A stretch of DNA of 64,000 bases from UBA1447 sp964627535 (lineage in GTDB: Bacteria > Bacillota > Clostridia > Oscillospirales > Acutalibacteraceae): NCBI GenBank assembly GCA_964627535.1, contig CAZVJW010000017.1, forward strand, positions 10,128 through 74,127, given 5' to 3'. The position numbers and the translations under genes were made by a program. The notes below the pieces were generated by a model that was not told where the DNA came from, searched no databases, and saw only the letters and a list, made by a program, of their open reading frames with translations. Shown here piece by piece: positions 54,601 through 62,001 of the stretch (position 1 is the stretch's first letter; each line of letters opens with the position of its first letter).

Positions 54601-56844
54601 AATTTAACAGCAATTGATCTTTCAAATAATACTCAACTTATTAATTTGAGTTGCGAGGATAACTGCTTTGACATTCAAAGCGGCTCAAATATGATGAAGG
54701 CTATTGAAATGCTTTCTCAAAAAGATGGCACTTGGGTAATGTATGATCCTCAAAAATTAACGGCAAGTCCTGTATTCAATACGAGCGATTTAAGCAAACT
54801 AACTGCATTTGCCAACCAATATAATAACCTTTCAAAATTGTGTTGGGATTTATCCAACCCTCAAGAATGGTATGGCGTTAAGTGGATAAAGGCAAATAAT
54901 GAATATTATGTTAAAACTATATATGTTTCAAATCTCAGTTTGTCGGGTGATCTGGATTTCTCCGGAATGACCAACCTAACCTATTTAAACATCAGTGGGA
55001 ATCAGTTGCCGAATATTAATATTTCAACTTGTCCGAAACTCGTATATATAAATTGTAACAATTCAGTGGTTCAAGTCCTTAATATTTCAAACTGTCCGAA
55101 ACTATTAACTGTTAACTGCGAACAGAATTATTTGGACATTTCATCGGGGAGTACGCTTTTAACTGACATTAATCAAGTTGCATTAAAAGAAAACTCTGAA
55201 GTAAACTATTCAACTCAGTATATTTTAGCCGGTGTAAACGCTTTTAATACAACAGAATACAACACGCTGTCAACTTTTGCACAAGCAGGCGATAATTTAA
55301 CTCAGCTCGGTTGGGATTTATCCAAGCCGGGCGAATGGTCAGGTATAGTTTGGGAGTCGGTAACCGGTGAGTACAGAGTCAAGGGTATTTCTATCGAAGG
55401 TGAATTGATATCAGGTTCAGTTGACTTAACAGACTTCAGTCGTTTAAAGAATGTGAATTTCGGTTCAACAAAGATCACATCAATTTCATTGCCAACAAGT
55501 TTGACAGAAATTCAAGAAAGCGCGTTCAGCGATTGCGACGTGCTTGCAAGTATAAGTTTGCCGGACAGCATTCTTAGCATTGGCGAGAAGGCTTTTAATA
55601 ACTGTTCAAAACTTGGGAATGTAACAATCCCAAGCAATGTGAAAGAAATTGATGACAACGCATTTGCAGGTTGTGCCGCTTTTACAAATGTTTTCATCCC
55701 AAGCAATATTGAAAATCTCGGAGAAGGTGTTTTCAGCAATTGCTTGGGTATTGATGAGGTAACGGTTGACGGCAACAACTTGTTTTATTCGATTGAAAAC
55801 GGGGTACTGTTTGATAAAGATAAGAACATACTTATACTTTGCCCTGCGACTAAGATAGGTGCCTATGAAATCCCAAGCAGTGTTAAAAAAATCGAGAGCG
55901 GTGCATTTGTTGCTTGTACCGGGCTTACGAGCATTTCTGTACCAAACAGCGTAACGGATATTGAAGTGCTTGCATTTTCTGACTGCTCTAATCTTACAAA
56001 AATAACCATTCCAAGCAACAATACAAGTATGAAATTCTTATCAATTGTAGGATGTGAGAACCTTATAATATACTGCTCGGTCGACTCCTATGCGGAAGCA
56101 TACGCAATAAGCAATGCAATTTCATATGTTTTGTATCCTGAAATAAGAAAGATTTCAGGCAGTAGCACTGTCATCGACAGGCAGGATTATTTAATTTACG
56201 GGTTAAGCGAAGCGATTACTTCGTTTGATGGAATAATTGAACCTGTCGGAAACGCGACAATTGAAATTACGCCTTCTGTTGGCTTGATTTTTGGAACGGG
56301 CTCAAAAGTTCGTGTTATTTTTGATGGCGATATCGTAAAAACATATGAAATTGTCATCTTCGGCGACATTAACGGCGATGGCAATATTGACACAAATGAT
56401 GCAGATATGATTGTTGACATCGGTAATTATGTGTTGCCGCAATGGGACCCCGTAACGGGCGCGGCAAATAATAAAGCCGGAGATGTTTTCCGGGATGGAG
56501 TTATTGATGAAAACGATTTCGATGTTATGGTTGATGTACAAAACTATAAGTTGAACATTGACCAAAGCACGGGGATTGCGTCAAAAACAGAATCAATTGG
56601 TGGCTCGGTTGGTATTACAGGCTTGCCAAATTTCGGGAATGTATTAACGGCAGATACTGCGAATATCATACCGACGGGTGCAACACTTTCTTATCAATGG
56701 AAACGCGGGGAAGAGAATATAGGAAGCGAAAGTACCTACACAATTACCGTTGAAGATATTGGGCAGCCTTTAACCGTTACAGTAACAGGCACCGGTGGTT
56801 ATACAGGCAGCATTACAAGTGATGCAGTAGTTATTATTGAATAG
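51628..56844 (+). CDS. Secreted mosaic protein: M23 peptidase, DUF6273, lipase-like, LRR, dockerin-like
   Basis: 1738 residues, AAGGAGG upstream. A Sec signal (RLFGAFLAIIMLLAIV) precedes an M23 endopeptidase domain with His-x-His (PHLHFAL, His149/151). A DUF6273 domain (about 218-475) carries NSWPQSAN and WWLRSPGDD. A lipase-like alpha/beta domain has Ser612 in TGFSRGAAIANLL. Three leucine-rich blocks follow, each headed by a cap of the form LGWD...W-G-I-W. A BspA-type LRR block and a dockerin-like pair (GDINGDGNIDTNDAD, about 1580) come next, then a beta-sandwich tail. It seems AT-richer than its neighbours. Function unknown; adhesion or polymer breakdown at the surface is likely. Confidence 0.88.
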   Translation: MKQISKRLFGAFLAIIMLLAIVPNGVFQVQATGSNPRFPVDKGLGSWYGLTYYGHDGNDKYQYSAIDLNMPNNADNHQNVYAVQAGVVTSVSPVIISHSVPLILKNSYTYSNWYSIYGHMDNIQVKQWQTVKIGDLLGKVSNVGAETPHLHFALYSNYTNSIDSSISPYWLPGDYDDYNLYADDANGNRVPAGLYETLIFRPMPTQTPVVVQNNYSTGDIIEFGTYPQTKVTNSTLISVLNSQTLQADSTVTYGGLKYKKVYFTQYNNSWPQSANGYYTNKIYWFKYEPIQWRVLSNSSDELFVMAEKILDSKAYNQVNANVTWESCTMRSWLNNDFYNTAFSSTEKAQINTSNVVNAVTSWEGREGGNNTNDKLFLLSNAELVNPSYGFSLSHFTYDTARQAQGTDFSKSNGLIVKNDNPYLGNSFWWLRSPGDDYNKTKLGYFEGCVGGGTAVDGTCFGVRPAFRLNLNSTTYENFNYNPYVYSKELAVKCAEYFLHTRNYSDIKKTLETQYFTNVVPYNLGDTNADNASFFLARKKVIYNNQERNLTVVIIRGTEGAEWKGNMDVTGSSYINSIHSHQSYSLAVTDVLAKLEQYLGTDKNSLVLVTGFSRGAAIANLLAAELDAHWVNSKVGDVFAYTFATPNTTNDPLPWSNIFNFSFDDDFVPNSLSSWGWGKNGFTKRAVAQDLYQSCVPFKNEMKAKWGGNDPCFNAEYTSQLMNYIGSKWKDLSNYYKVTNGFSLYRFMSEVVAPAAYNPNEANQNRIKGYWLGFSIYQPIAKYFVLGQAVYGFIKDTHNEFTYYCALKNGGFDVCYSKKAKSQEVDGTTSPINPNQIEVNKLIAFAQQDDNLQKLGWDINDCSTWKGITWDNEAENRMIDINISFLELSGALDLTGFTSLTNLDCSGNGLTSINLTNCISLQNANCAYNLLSTLSAENLTSLTTLNCIWNNIETLNIDGCTSLLNLKCNDNLLSELNVETNTLLTDLYCGDNNLTAIDLSNNTQLINLSCEDNCFDIQSGSNMMKAIEMLSQKDGTWVMYDPQKLTASPVFNTSDLSKLTAFANQYNNLSKLCWDLSNPQEWYGVKWIKANNEYYVKTIYVSNLSLSGDLDFSGMTNLTYLNISGNQLPNINISTCPKLVYINCNNSVVQVLNISNCPKLLTVNCEQNYLDISSGSTLLTDINQVALKENSEVNYSTQYILAGVNAFNTTEYNTLSTFAQAGDNLTQLGWDLSKPGEWSGIVWESVTGEYRVKGISIEGELISGSVDLTDFSRLKNVNFGSTKITSISLPTSLTEIQESAFSDCDVLASISLPDSILSIGEKAFNNCSKLGNVTIPSNVKEIDDNAFAGCAAFTNVFIPSNIENLGEGVFSNCLGIDEVTVDGNNLFYSIENGVLFDKDKNILILCPATKIGAYEIPSSVKKIESGAFVACTGLTSISVPNSVTDIEVLAFSDCSNLTKITIPSNNTSMKFLSIVGCENLIIYCSVDSYAEAYAISNAISYVLYPEIRKISGSSTVIDRQDYLIYGLSEAITSFDGIIEPVGNATIEITPSVGLIFGTGSKVRVIFDGDIVKTYEIVIFGDINGDGNIDTNDADMIVDIGNYVLPQWDPVTGAANNKAGDVFRDGVIDENDFDVMVDVQNYKLNIDQSTGIASKTESIGGSVGITGLPNFGNVLTADTANIIPTGATLSYQWKRGEENIGSESTYTITVEDIGQPLTVTVTGTGGYTGSITSDAVVIIE

Positions 56845-56921
56845 ATATCCCTGTGTTATACCGGTAAAAAACACTATAAAATTCCGAGTCAGTTAAATTG
56901 TTAAACCCTTCAGGGAGCGCT

Positions 56922-58910
56922 ATGAAATATTTATTTGAAAAGGGTCACATCGGAAAGCTTGAAATAAAAAACCGCGCCGTCATGCCCGCAATGGGCACCA
57001 ACATGTCGGACAGCGGTAAAGTAAACCAAGCGATTATCAACCATTATGAGCAGCGGGCCAAAGGCGGCGCGGGGCTTATTATTGTTGAGGTTACTTGTGT
57101 TGACGCACCGCTGGGGCTGAACACGCCGGATATGCTGCGAATGGATACGGACGAGCTCATTGAGGGCCATCGGAAGCTCACCGATGCCGTTCACCGGCAC
57201 GGCGCGAAAATCATGCTTCAGTTAAGCCACACAGGCAGAGGCGCAAAACCGGATGTAATAGGCGCGCAGCCTGTCGGCCCTTCGGCGGTTGCGATGCCGT
57301 TTTCGTTTATGATGGGGCTCAGCGGTGTTGAGCCGCGGGCGCTGAGTATTGAGGAGATTCAGAAAATCGAGGATAAATATGCCGAAGCGGCAGAGCGTGC
57401 AAACAGGTCAGGCTATGACGGGGTGGAAATCCATGCCTGCGGCTATTATCTTTGCCAGCAGTTTTTGTCATCGCAGGCAAACGTCAGAACCGATGAATAC
57501 GGCGGTTCCAAAGAAAAAAGAGCAACATTTTTATTGAATATCATTGCAAAAACAAAGAAGCTTTGCGGCGAGGATTTTCCGGTTATTGTCAAGTTATCCG
57601 TCTTGGAGATTGGCAAAGACGCAGGAATAAAACTAGGTGAAGGGCTTTATTATTCATTCATGATTCAAAAAGCCGGCGCTGACGCCATAGAGGTTTTGGC
57701 CGGTGCATGGAACGAAAAAGCGGGTATGCGGGACACGCCGGAAACAGGGCAGAAGAAAGGCATCGCGCTGCCCCTTTGCACACTGCTGAACATGGCAAGG
57801 GCAACAAAAAGCGGTAATGTTAACCTGTTTTTCGGCAAAAAGGCAGTCACTGTTCCTCTAATCGGCGGCGGCAGGTCATTTGAACCGGCGATTGTTGAAA
57901 AAGCGCTGGCTAAAAAATGTGATTTTGTTTTTATGGGCAGAGGCATGCTTTGCGAACCCGAACTTGTCAATCTCATGCAAGCGGATAAATTCGAGCTTGC
58001 GAGACCCTGCATCGGGTGCAACCAATGCGTGAATGAACAACTTCAGTTCAGGCACTCGATCAGCTGCACGGGCTGCCCGGTTATCGGCAATGGCGAAAAT
58101 GACTACACAGTTAAAAAAACAAACGTGATTAAAAATATTGTTGTTGTCGGCGGAGGTCCTGCCGGCTGTGAGGCCGCAAGAATAGCGGTCATGAGAGGCC
58201 ACGATGTGAGCCTCATTGAACAATCGGGCAGAATCGGCGGCCAGATTGAACTGGCGATTATTCCGCCCAACAAACAGAACATCGAACCGCTCATAAAATA
58301 TTACGAAAAGCAACTTGCAACTAACGGTGTCAAAGTCATGCTCAATGAGCAGGCAACCAAAGAAAGCATCGCGAAACGCAACCCCGATGCCGTTATCTTC
58401 GCTACGGGCACTAAGCCGGCAAAGGTTAGAATCAAGGGAATAGACAATGCAATTGTTTATAACTACAAAGATGTTTTACTCGGCAAAAAAACCGGCAGAA
58501 AAGTGGCTATCATCGGCGGCGGCACAATAGGTTCCGAACTGGCCGAACTGTTGACAAAGAAGGGGAAGAAAGTTACCGTTATTGAAATGACGGATACGCT
58601 TGCGGCAAAAATGCCGAAGACAGCGCAGGCAACTGTTACAGGGCATTTGCGGCATCTGAAGGTAACCGCGATGATGGAATCGATGGTAACCGAAATCCTT
58701 GACAACGGCGTTGAGGTTCTTCAAAACGGAAACAGTATTTTTGTGCCGGCCGACACGGTAATACTGTGTGTTGGAGACAGGCAAAATGATGAGTTGTTTG
58801 AGTCATGCAAAGAAAGCTTCAAAGAGGTTTATAATATCGGCGACAGCGATACAATAGGCGATATCAAATCCGCTGTGGCAAGTGGTTACAATCTTGGCAC
58901 GAAAATATAA
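56922..58910 (+). CDS. Old-yellow-enzyme family NADH:flavin oxidoreductase (2,4-dienoyl-CoA reductase-like)
   Basis: 662 residues from ATG 56922 after CAGGGAG. The FMN barrel has MPAMGTNMSDSGKVN, LQLSHTGRGA, FLSSQANVRTDEYGGS and FMGRGMLCEPELVN; a [4Fe-4S] cluster follows (CIGCNQCV near residue 363, then CTGCP). Two nucleotide-binding folds are VVVGGGPAGCEAA and AIIGGGTIGSELAEL. This is the FadH/NemA-like multi-cofactor class, reducing enoyl compounds with NAD(P)H. Exact substrate unknown. It lies between the mosaic protein and a creatininase gene. Confidence 0.92.
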   Translation: MKYLFEKGHIGKLEIKNRAVMPAMGTNMSDSGKVNQAIINHYEQRAKGGAGLIIVEVTCVDAPLGLNTPDMLRMDTDELIEGHRKLTDAVHRHGAKIMLQLSHTGRGAKPDVIGAQPVGPSAVAMPFSFMMGLSGVEPRALSIEEIQKIEDKYAEAAERANRSGYDGVEIHACGYYLCQQFLSSQANVRTDEYGGSKEKRATFLLNIIAKTKKLCGEDFPVIVKLSVLEIGKDAGIKLGEGLYYSFMIQKAGADAIEVLAGAWNEKAGMRDTPETGQKKGIALPLCTLLNMARATKSGNVNLFFGKKAVTVPLIGGGRSFEPAIVEKALAKKCDFVFMGRGMLCEPELVNLMQADKFELARPCIGCNQCVNEQLQFRHSISCTGCPVIGNGENDYTVKKTNVIKNIVVVGGGPAGCEAARIAVMRGHDVSLIEQSGRIGGQIELAIIPPNKQNIEPLIKYYEKQLATNGVKVMLNEQATKESIAKRNPDAVIFATGTKPAKVRIKGIDNAIVYNYKDVLLGKKTGRKVAIIGGGTIGSELAELLTKKGKKVTVIEMTDTLAAKMPKTAQATVTGHLRHLKVTAMMESMVTEILDNGVEVLQNGNSIFVPADTVILCVGDRQNDELFESCKESFKEVYNIGDSDTIGDIKSAVASGYNLGTKI

Positions 58911-58934
58911 CAATATATAGTATGGAGGCCCGTT

Positions 58935-59756
58935 ATGAGCTGTGAAGTCAGATACCATATGCTGAGACCCGACCAAATCGTAGCAAAACGCAAGGAATGT
59001 CCGGTTGTGTATATTCCGATAGGCACCCTTGAGTGGCACGGGCTGCACAACGCCGTCGGCGCGGACGGTTTACAGGCGGAAGGCATTGCCATCCGATGCG
59101 CGCAGACAGGCGGCGGACTTGTCTTTCCGCCGCTTTACTACGGCGAAACCAGAGCGGAGCATCTGAAAGATTCCTGCGCGGATGACAGGGACCTGATTGC
59201 GGAAAAAATGGGGTTGGACCCGGACAACTTTCTGCCGGACAGAATGCCGTTCACCGCGACCGAACAGGTATTGAATTACAATAAGCTGCTGCTCCATATC
59301 CTTGCCGAAGCGGAAACTCTGGGCTTCAAAGTCGGTGTTATTGTGGCCGGCCATTACCCGCTGATTGACTTCAGCAGGGCGGCGGTTCTGCAGTTTAATA
59401 AAAGAGCTTATTCTTACAGAAACGGCATGCTGGCATGGGCTTTTGTCGACCATCTTTTGATAAGCCATCTGTATGAAAATGCCGGCGACCATGCCGGCGG
59501 GTGGGAAACCTCGCACATGATGGCCCTTTACCCCGATACCGTTGATTTGAGTTTGCTGCCGCCGAAGGGCGAAAAACTAATCGGCGCAGGGGGAAGAATG
59601 CACCCTGCCGATTCAACCGCCGGTTTCGGTGCGGAGATTATCGAAGCAGCTGTTGATATCGCTGTAAATGAGGTGCGCCACAGGCTGGAAAACAGGGCGT
59701 TGTATTTTGGAAACGGATGCTCCCTGGCGGAAGGGTTATGGAAAACAACAGTGTGA
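58935..59756 (+). CDS. Creatininase-family amidohydrolase
   Basis: 273 residues, 24 bases after the oxidoreductase, so co-transcription is likely. Metal-binding motifs: IPIGTLEWHGLHNAVGADGLQAEGIA (Glu, His and Asp ligands) and GDHAGGWETSHMM (Glu). Family members cleave cyclic or linear amides such as creatinine or formamides of riboflavin-type precursors; here the substrate is unknown. Confidence 0.9.
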   Translation: MSCEVRYHMLRPDQIVAKRKECPVVYIPIGTLEWHGLHNAVGADGLQAEGIAIRCAQTGGGLVFPPLYYGETRAEHLKDSCADDRDLIAEKMGLDPDNFLPDRMPFTATEQVLNYNKLLLHILAEAETLGFKVGVIVAGHYPLIDFSRAAVLQFNKRAYSYRNGMLAWAFVDHLLISHLYENAGDHAGGWETSHMMALYPDTVDLSLLPPKGEKLIGAGGRMHPADSTAGFGAEIIEAAVDIAVNEVRHRLENRALYFGNGCSLAEGLWKTTV

Positions 59757-59973
59757 GCCGTAAAGAGTATAAATTATTCGAAAAAAAGAAGAATTATTTA
59801 CTATAATTCTATTTTATAATTGGATTTCGAAAAACCTGTGATATTCTTTAACAATAGTGACAATTTGCAATAAAGATCAAACCAACCGAAAATTTCTTTT
59901 GAGTTTTGCATTTGCGTGAAATTTCGCTTTGTCATTTTTGATGCTATTGAACGGTTTCAAAGCGGACATCTCA
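59757..59973. other. AT-rich intergenic stretch without recognised feature
   Basis: I see no gene, terminator or clear promoter between the creatininase gene and the mobile element. The mobile element and 90 further bases separate this stretch from the next lipoprotein gene. Confidence 0.5.
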
Positions 59974-60107
59974 TACTAATTACTTATAAAACCCTAACTA
60001 AAAAATCCGCGAAAAACAGCATAATACTATTCAGCATTAAAATGGAGAATAGTATAAATCGAAGCTTTTGCTTGATTATTTTGAGTTTTTTAAATCGTGA
60101 ATTAGTA
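59974..60107 (-). mobile_element. TACTAATT-family element, subtype A long (134 bp), TSD TCA
   Basis: Inverted copy: starts TACTAATTACTTATAAAACC and ends AATCGTGAATTAGTA. Flanks TCA at 59971-59973 and 60108-60110. Carries the nested 30-bp palindrome. Confidence 0.92.
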
Positions 60108-60198
60108 TCAAATCGGATTTTATATGGGGGTATGTTGATGAGCAAATGAAGCGGCCTTGTATTTTTTGTGAGACGAAAGACTGTAAAACGAGAGGAGT

Positions 60199-60705
60199 AT
60201 GATGATGAAAAAAAACTTAGCGTTAATCTTGGCGGCGATGTTTATTCTCTTCACATTCGGGGCTTGCGGCGGTGAAAAAAATGACAAAACAACAAAAGCA
60301 GGCGAAACCACAGCTGCATCAATCGATGGTACGAAGGCTGAAACAGCCAAATTTTCAATTATTATTCCTACAGGCTGGGAAAAAATGGATGTTGACGGCG
60401 GGTTCCAGCTTTATAAAATGAGCGGTGAAATTGTTGAAGTGCATTTCCGCGGATTCAACCAGGGGGATACACACGCCAAACTCCAGGTTGAAGGCCAGGT
60501 TAAAGCCTATGGCGGCACCGAAGCGAAAGAAATTGAATTGCTCGGTAAAAAATTCTGGAATACCACCTATACGGCAAATGGTGTTAAACAAGTTTATAAC
60601 GCCTGCATTGAAGGCGGAATTATGATCAGCGTAAAATACGGCGGGCCGAATCTGGACACCAACCCGGACTATATGAAAATTGTGAACTCGGTTGTCTGGA
60701 AATAA
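60199..60705 (+). CDS. Small lipoprotein, function unknown
   Basis: 168 residues; AGAGGAG precedes three consecutive ATGs (60199, 60202, 60205), the last having the best spacing. The lipobox is FGAC. A linker (TTKAGETTAASIDGTKAET) leads to a roughly 110-residue domain starting FSIIIPTGWEKMDVDGGFQLYKMSG, with an architecture like the lipoprotein at 22418. No catalytic motif is seen. It is probably a surface-exposed binding protein. Confidence 0.85.
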   Translation: MMMKKNLALILAAMFILFTFGACGGEKNDKTTKAGETTAASIDGTKAETAKFSIIIPTGWEKMDVDGGFQLYKMSGEIVEVHFRGFNQGDTHAKLQVEGQVKAYGGTEAKEIELLGKKFWNTTYTANGVKQVYNACIEGGIMISVKYGGPNLDTNPDYMKIVNSVVWK

Positions 60706-60838
60706 ATCCGGTATCATGAACCGGGCGGTTGGTCTGCGGACCGGCCGCCTCTATTCATAGGTTAACCTGATAAACCGCTATTGATTTATTTCGATTTTAT
60801 GATAAAATTATTAAAAATACTTTTGAGGAGGGAGCCTT

Positions 60839-61516
60839 TTGCCGGAACGGCGGCAGAATGCGAAAAAAATGGAGAAGCAAAAAAGCACTTATATGAAAAT
60901 TGTTGACAATCGAATCTTTTGCATGGGGTGGCTGATCATCGGTGTGGTATTTATTACATGGTTTGGCGCGCTCAAGGTTCCGCTGGAGGACGGCTCCGGG
61001 TATTACCCGATGTTTGTCAGAACCGCAAGCGTTATCGCGATGTATTACTCGAAGCTTTATTATCTGTGGATGATATTCATGATAATTGCACTGTTCCTGA
61101 ATATCGGTTATATGTACCGGCACAATAATTACGAAGGAAAGCTCGGAAAAGCAACGATGTACGCGGGTTTTGTTTGTATTATAATAACCAAAATCGTACC
61201 CCATGCGGAATCCGGCATTCCTAAGCTTATTCACTGGACGGCAGCCCTCTCGTTCGGTGTTTTCTGCGCAGCGTCGATTATCCTGTTTTTGGGCAACAAG
61301 TCAAAGAATAACCGCAAATTTTTATACACCCTTCTTTTCTTCATTTTCGTTCTTGCCGTTATGATAGTTTTATTGATACTTTTCAAAGAAAACGGGGCAA
61401 TTGAAACACTGCCCATCTGGTGCGCGTACCTTATTCTGTTTCTTGTGAATTTTACCGGAATATATAAAGAAAAAAGTTCATTGCCTGCAGGCGGCTCGGA
61501 TAATAAAGGGCGTTAA
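60839..61516 (+). CDS. Six-helix membrane protein, function unknown
   Basis: 225 residues from TTG 60839, four bases after GAGGAGGGAG. About six membrane helices (FCMGWLIIGVVFITWFGAL, LWMIFMIIALFLNIGYM, AGFVCIIITKIV, LIHWTAALSFGVFCAASIILFL, FIFVLAVMIVLLILF, IWCAYLILFLVNFTGIY). A weak resemblance to the DUF998 or Frag1/DRAM type is seen, without certainty. A hairpin (TGCCGA/TCGGCA, 61621-61636) with T's ends the unit. Confidence 0.75.
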   Translation: MPERRQNAKKMEKQKSTYMKIVDNRIFCMGWLIIGVVFITWFGALKVPLEDGSGYYPMFVRTASVIAMYYSKLYYLWMIFMIIALFLNIGYMYRHNNYEGKLGKATMYAGFVCIIITKIVPHAESGIPKLIHWTAALSFGVFCAASIILFLGNKSKNNRKFLYTLLFFIFVLAVMIVLLILFKENGAIETLPIWCAYLILFLVNFTGIYKEKSSLPAGGSDNKGR

Positions 61517-61897
61517 TATATGCAGGCTGTTTTGCAAAACCCGAAATTATTTTTTATCAGTTTGTTGCGGAATCGTAATTTTATTCTTTATTAATATTAA
61601 TTTTAGGCTGTATCTCTTTATGCCGAGCCTTCGGCATTTTGTGGTACGGCTTTTGGCATTTTTTCGGCTGCAACGGCCTTATATTCTTTATTGAAAATAT
61701 ATAGGGCTTGTATTTATTCTAATAGTGAATAGTATTATCGCATATAAAACCGCTGCGGATTAAAGGCATTTGTGAACGGTCAAAATAAAAATTTTGAAAA
61801 TATGTTTCAAATATATTTAAATGTCTATATATAGTTATAAATAACTTTTTTTATACAATCCGTTAAATATTTTTAATTAATATTTTATTTATTTTTA
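61517..61897. other. AT-rich intergenic stretch
   Basis: Contains the TGCCGA-CCT-TCGGCA hairpin with T-run (61619-61641), a probable terminator. The rest is very AT-rich with no gene; the downstream promoter begins at 61898. Confidence 0.6.
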
Positions 61898-61927
61898 TTG
61901 ACAGGCATACATTTGTTATGATATATT
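61898..61927 (+). promoter_or_regulatory. Promoter of the InlB-repeat surface protein
   Basis: TTGACA (61898-61903), 18 bp, TATATT (61922-61927), 75 bases before the ATG at 62002. Confidence 0.7.
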
Positions 61928-62001
61928 AAACATGTATTAATGTCTGTATTTCTCTGTAGGTCTGTTTCGAATCGCGGGAAAAATATAGGAGGAGAGTTAT
62001 T

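Noticed and set aside
11114..60107. Dispersed repeats read as CRISPR or REP array
   Set aside because: Copies are scattered kilobases apart, flanked by target duplications, not regularly spaced.
61720..61740. TGAATAGTA near 61726 as a further mini-element
   Set aside because: Only one arm is present, with no partner or TNA duplication.
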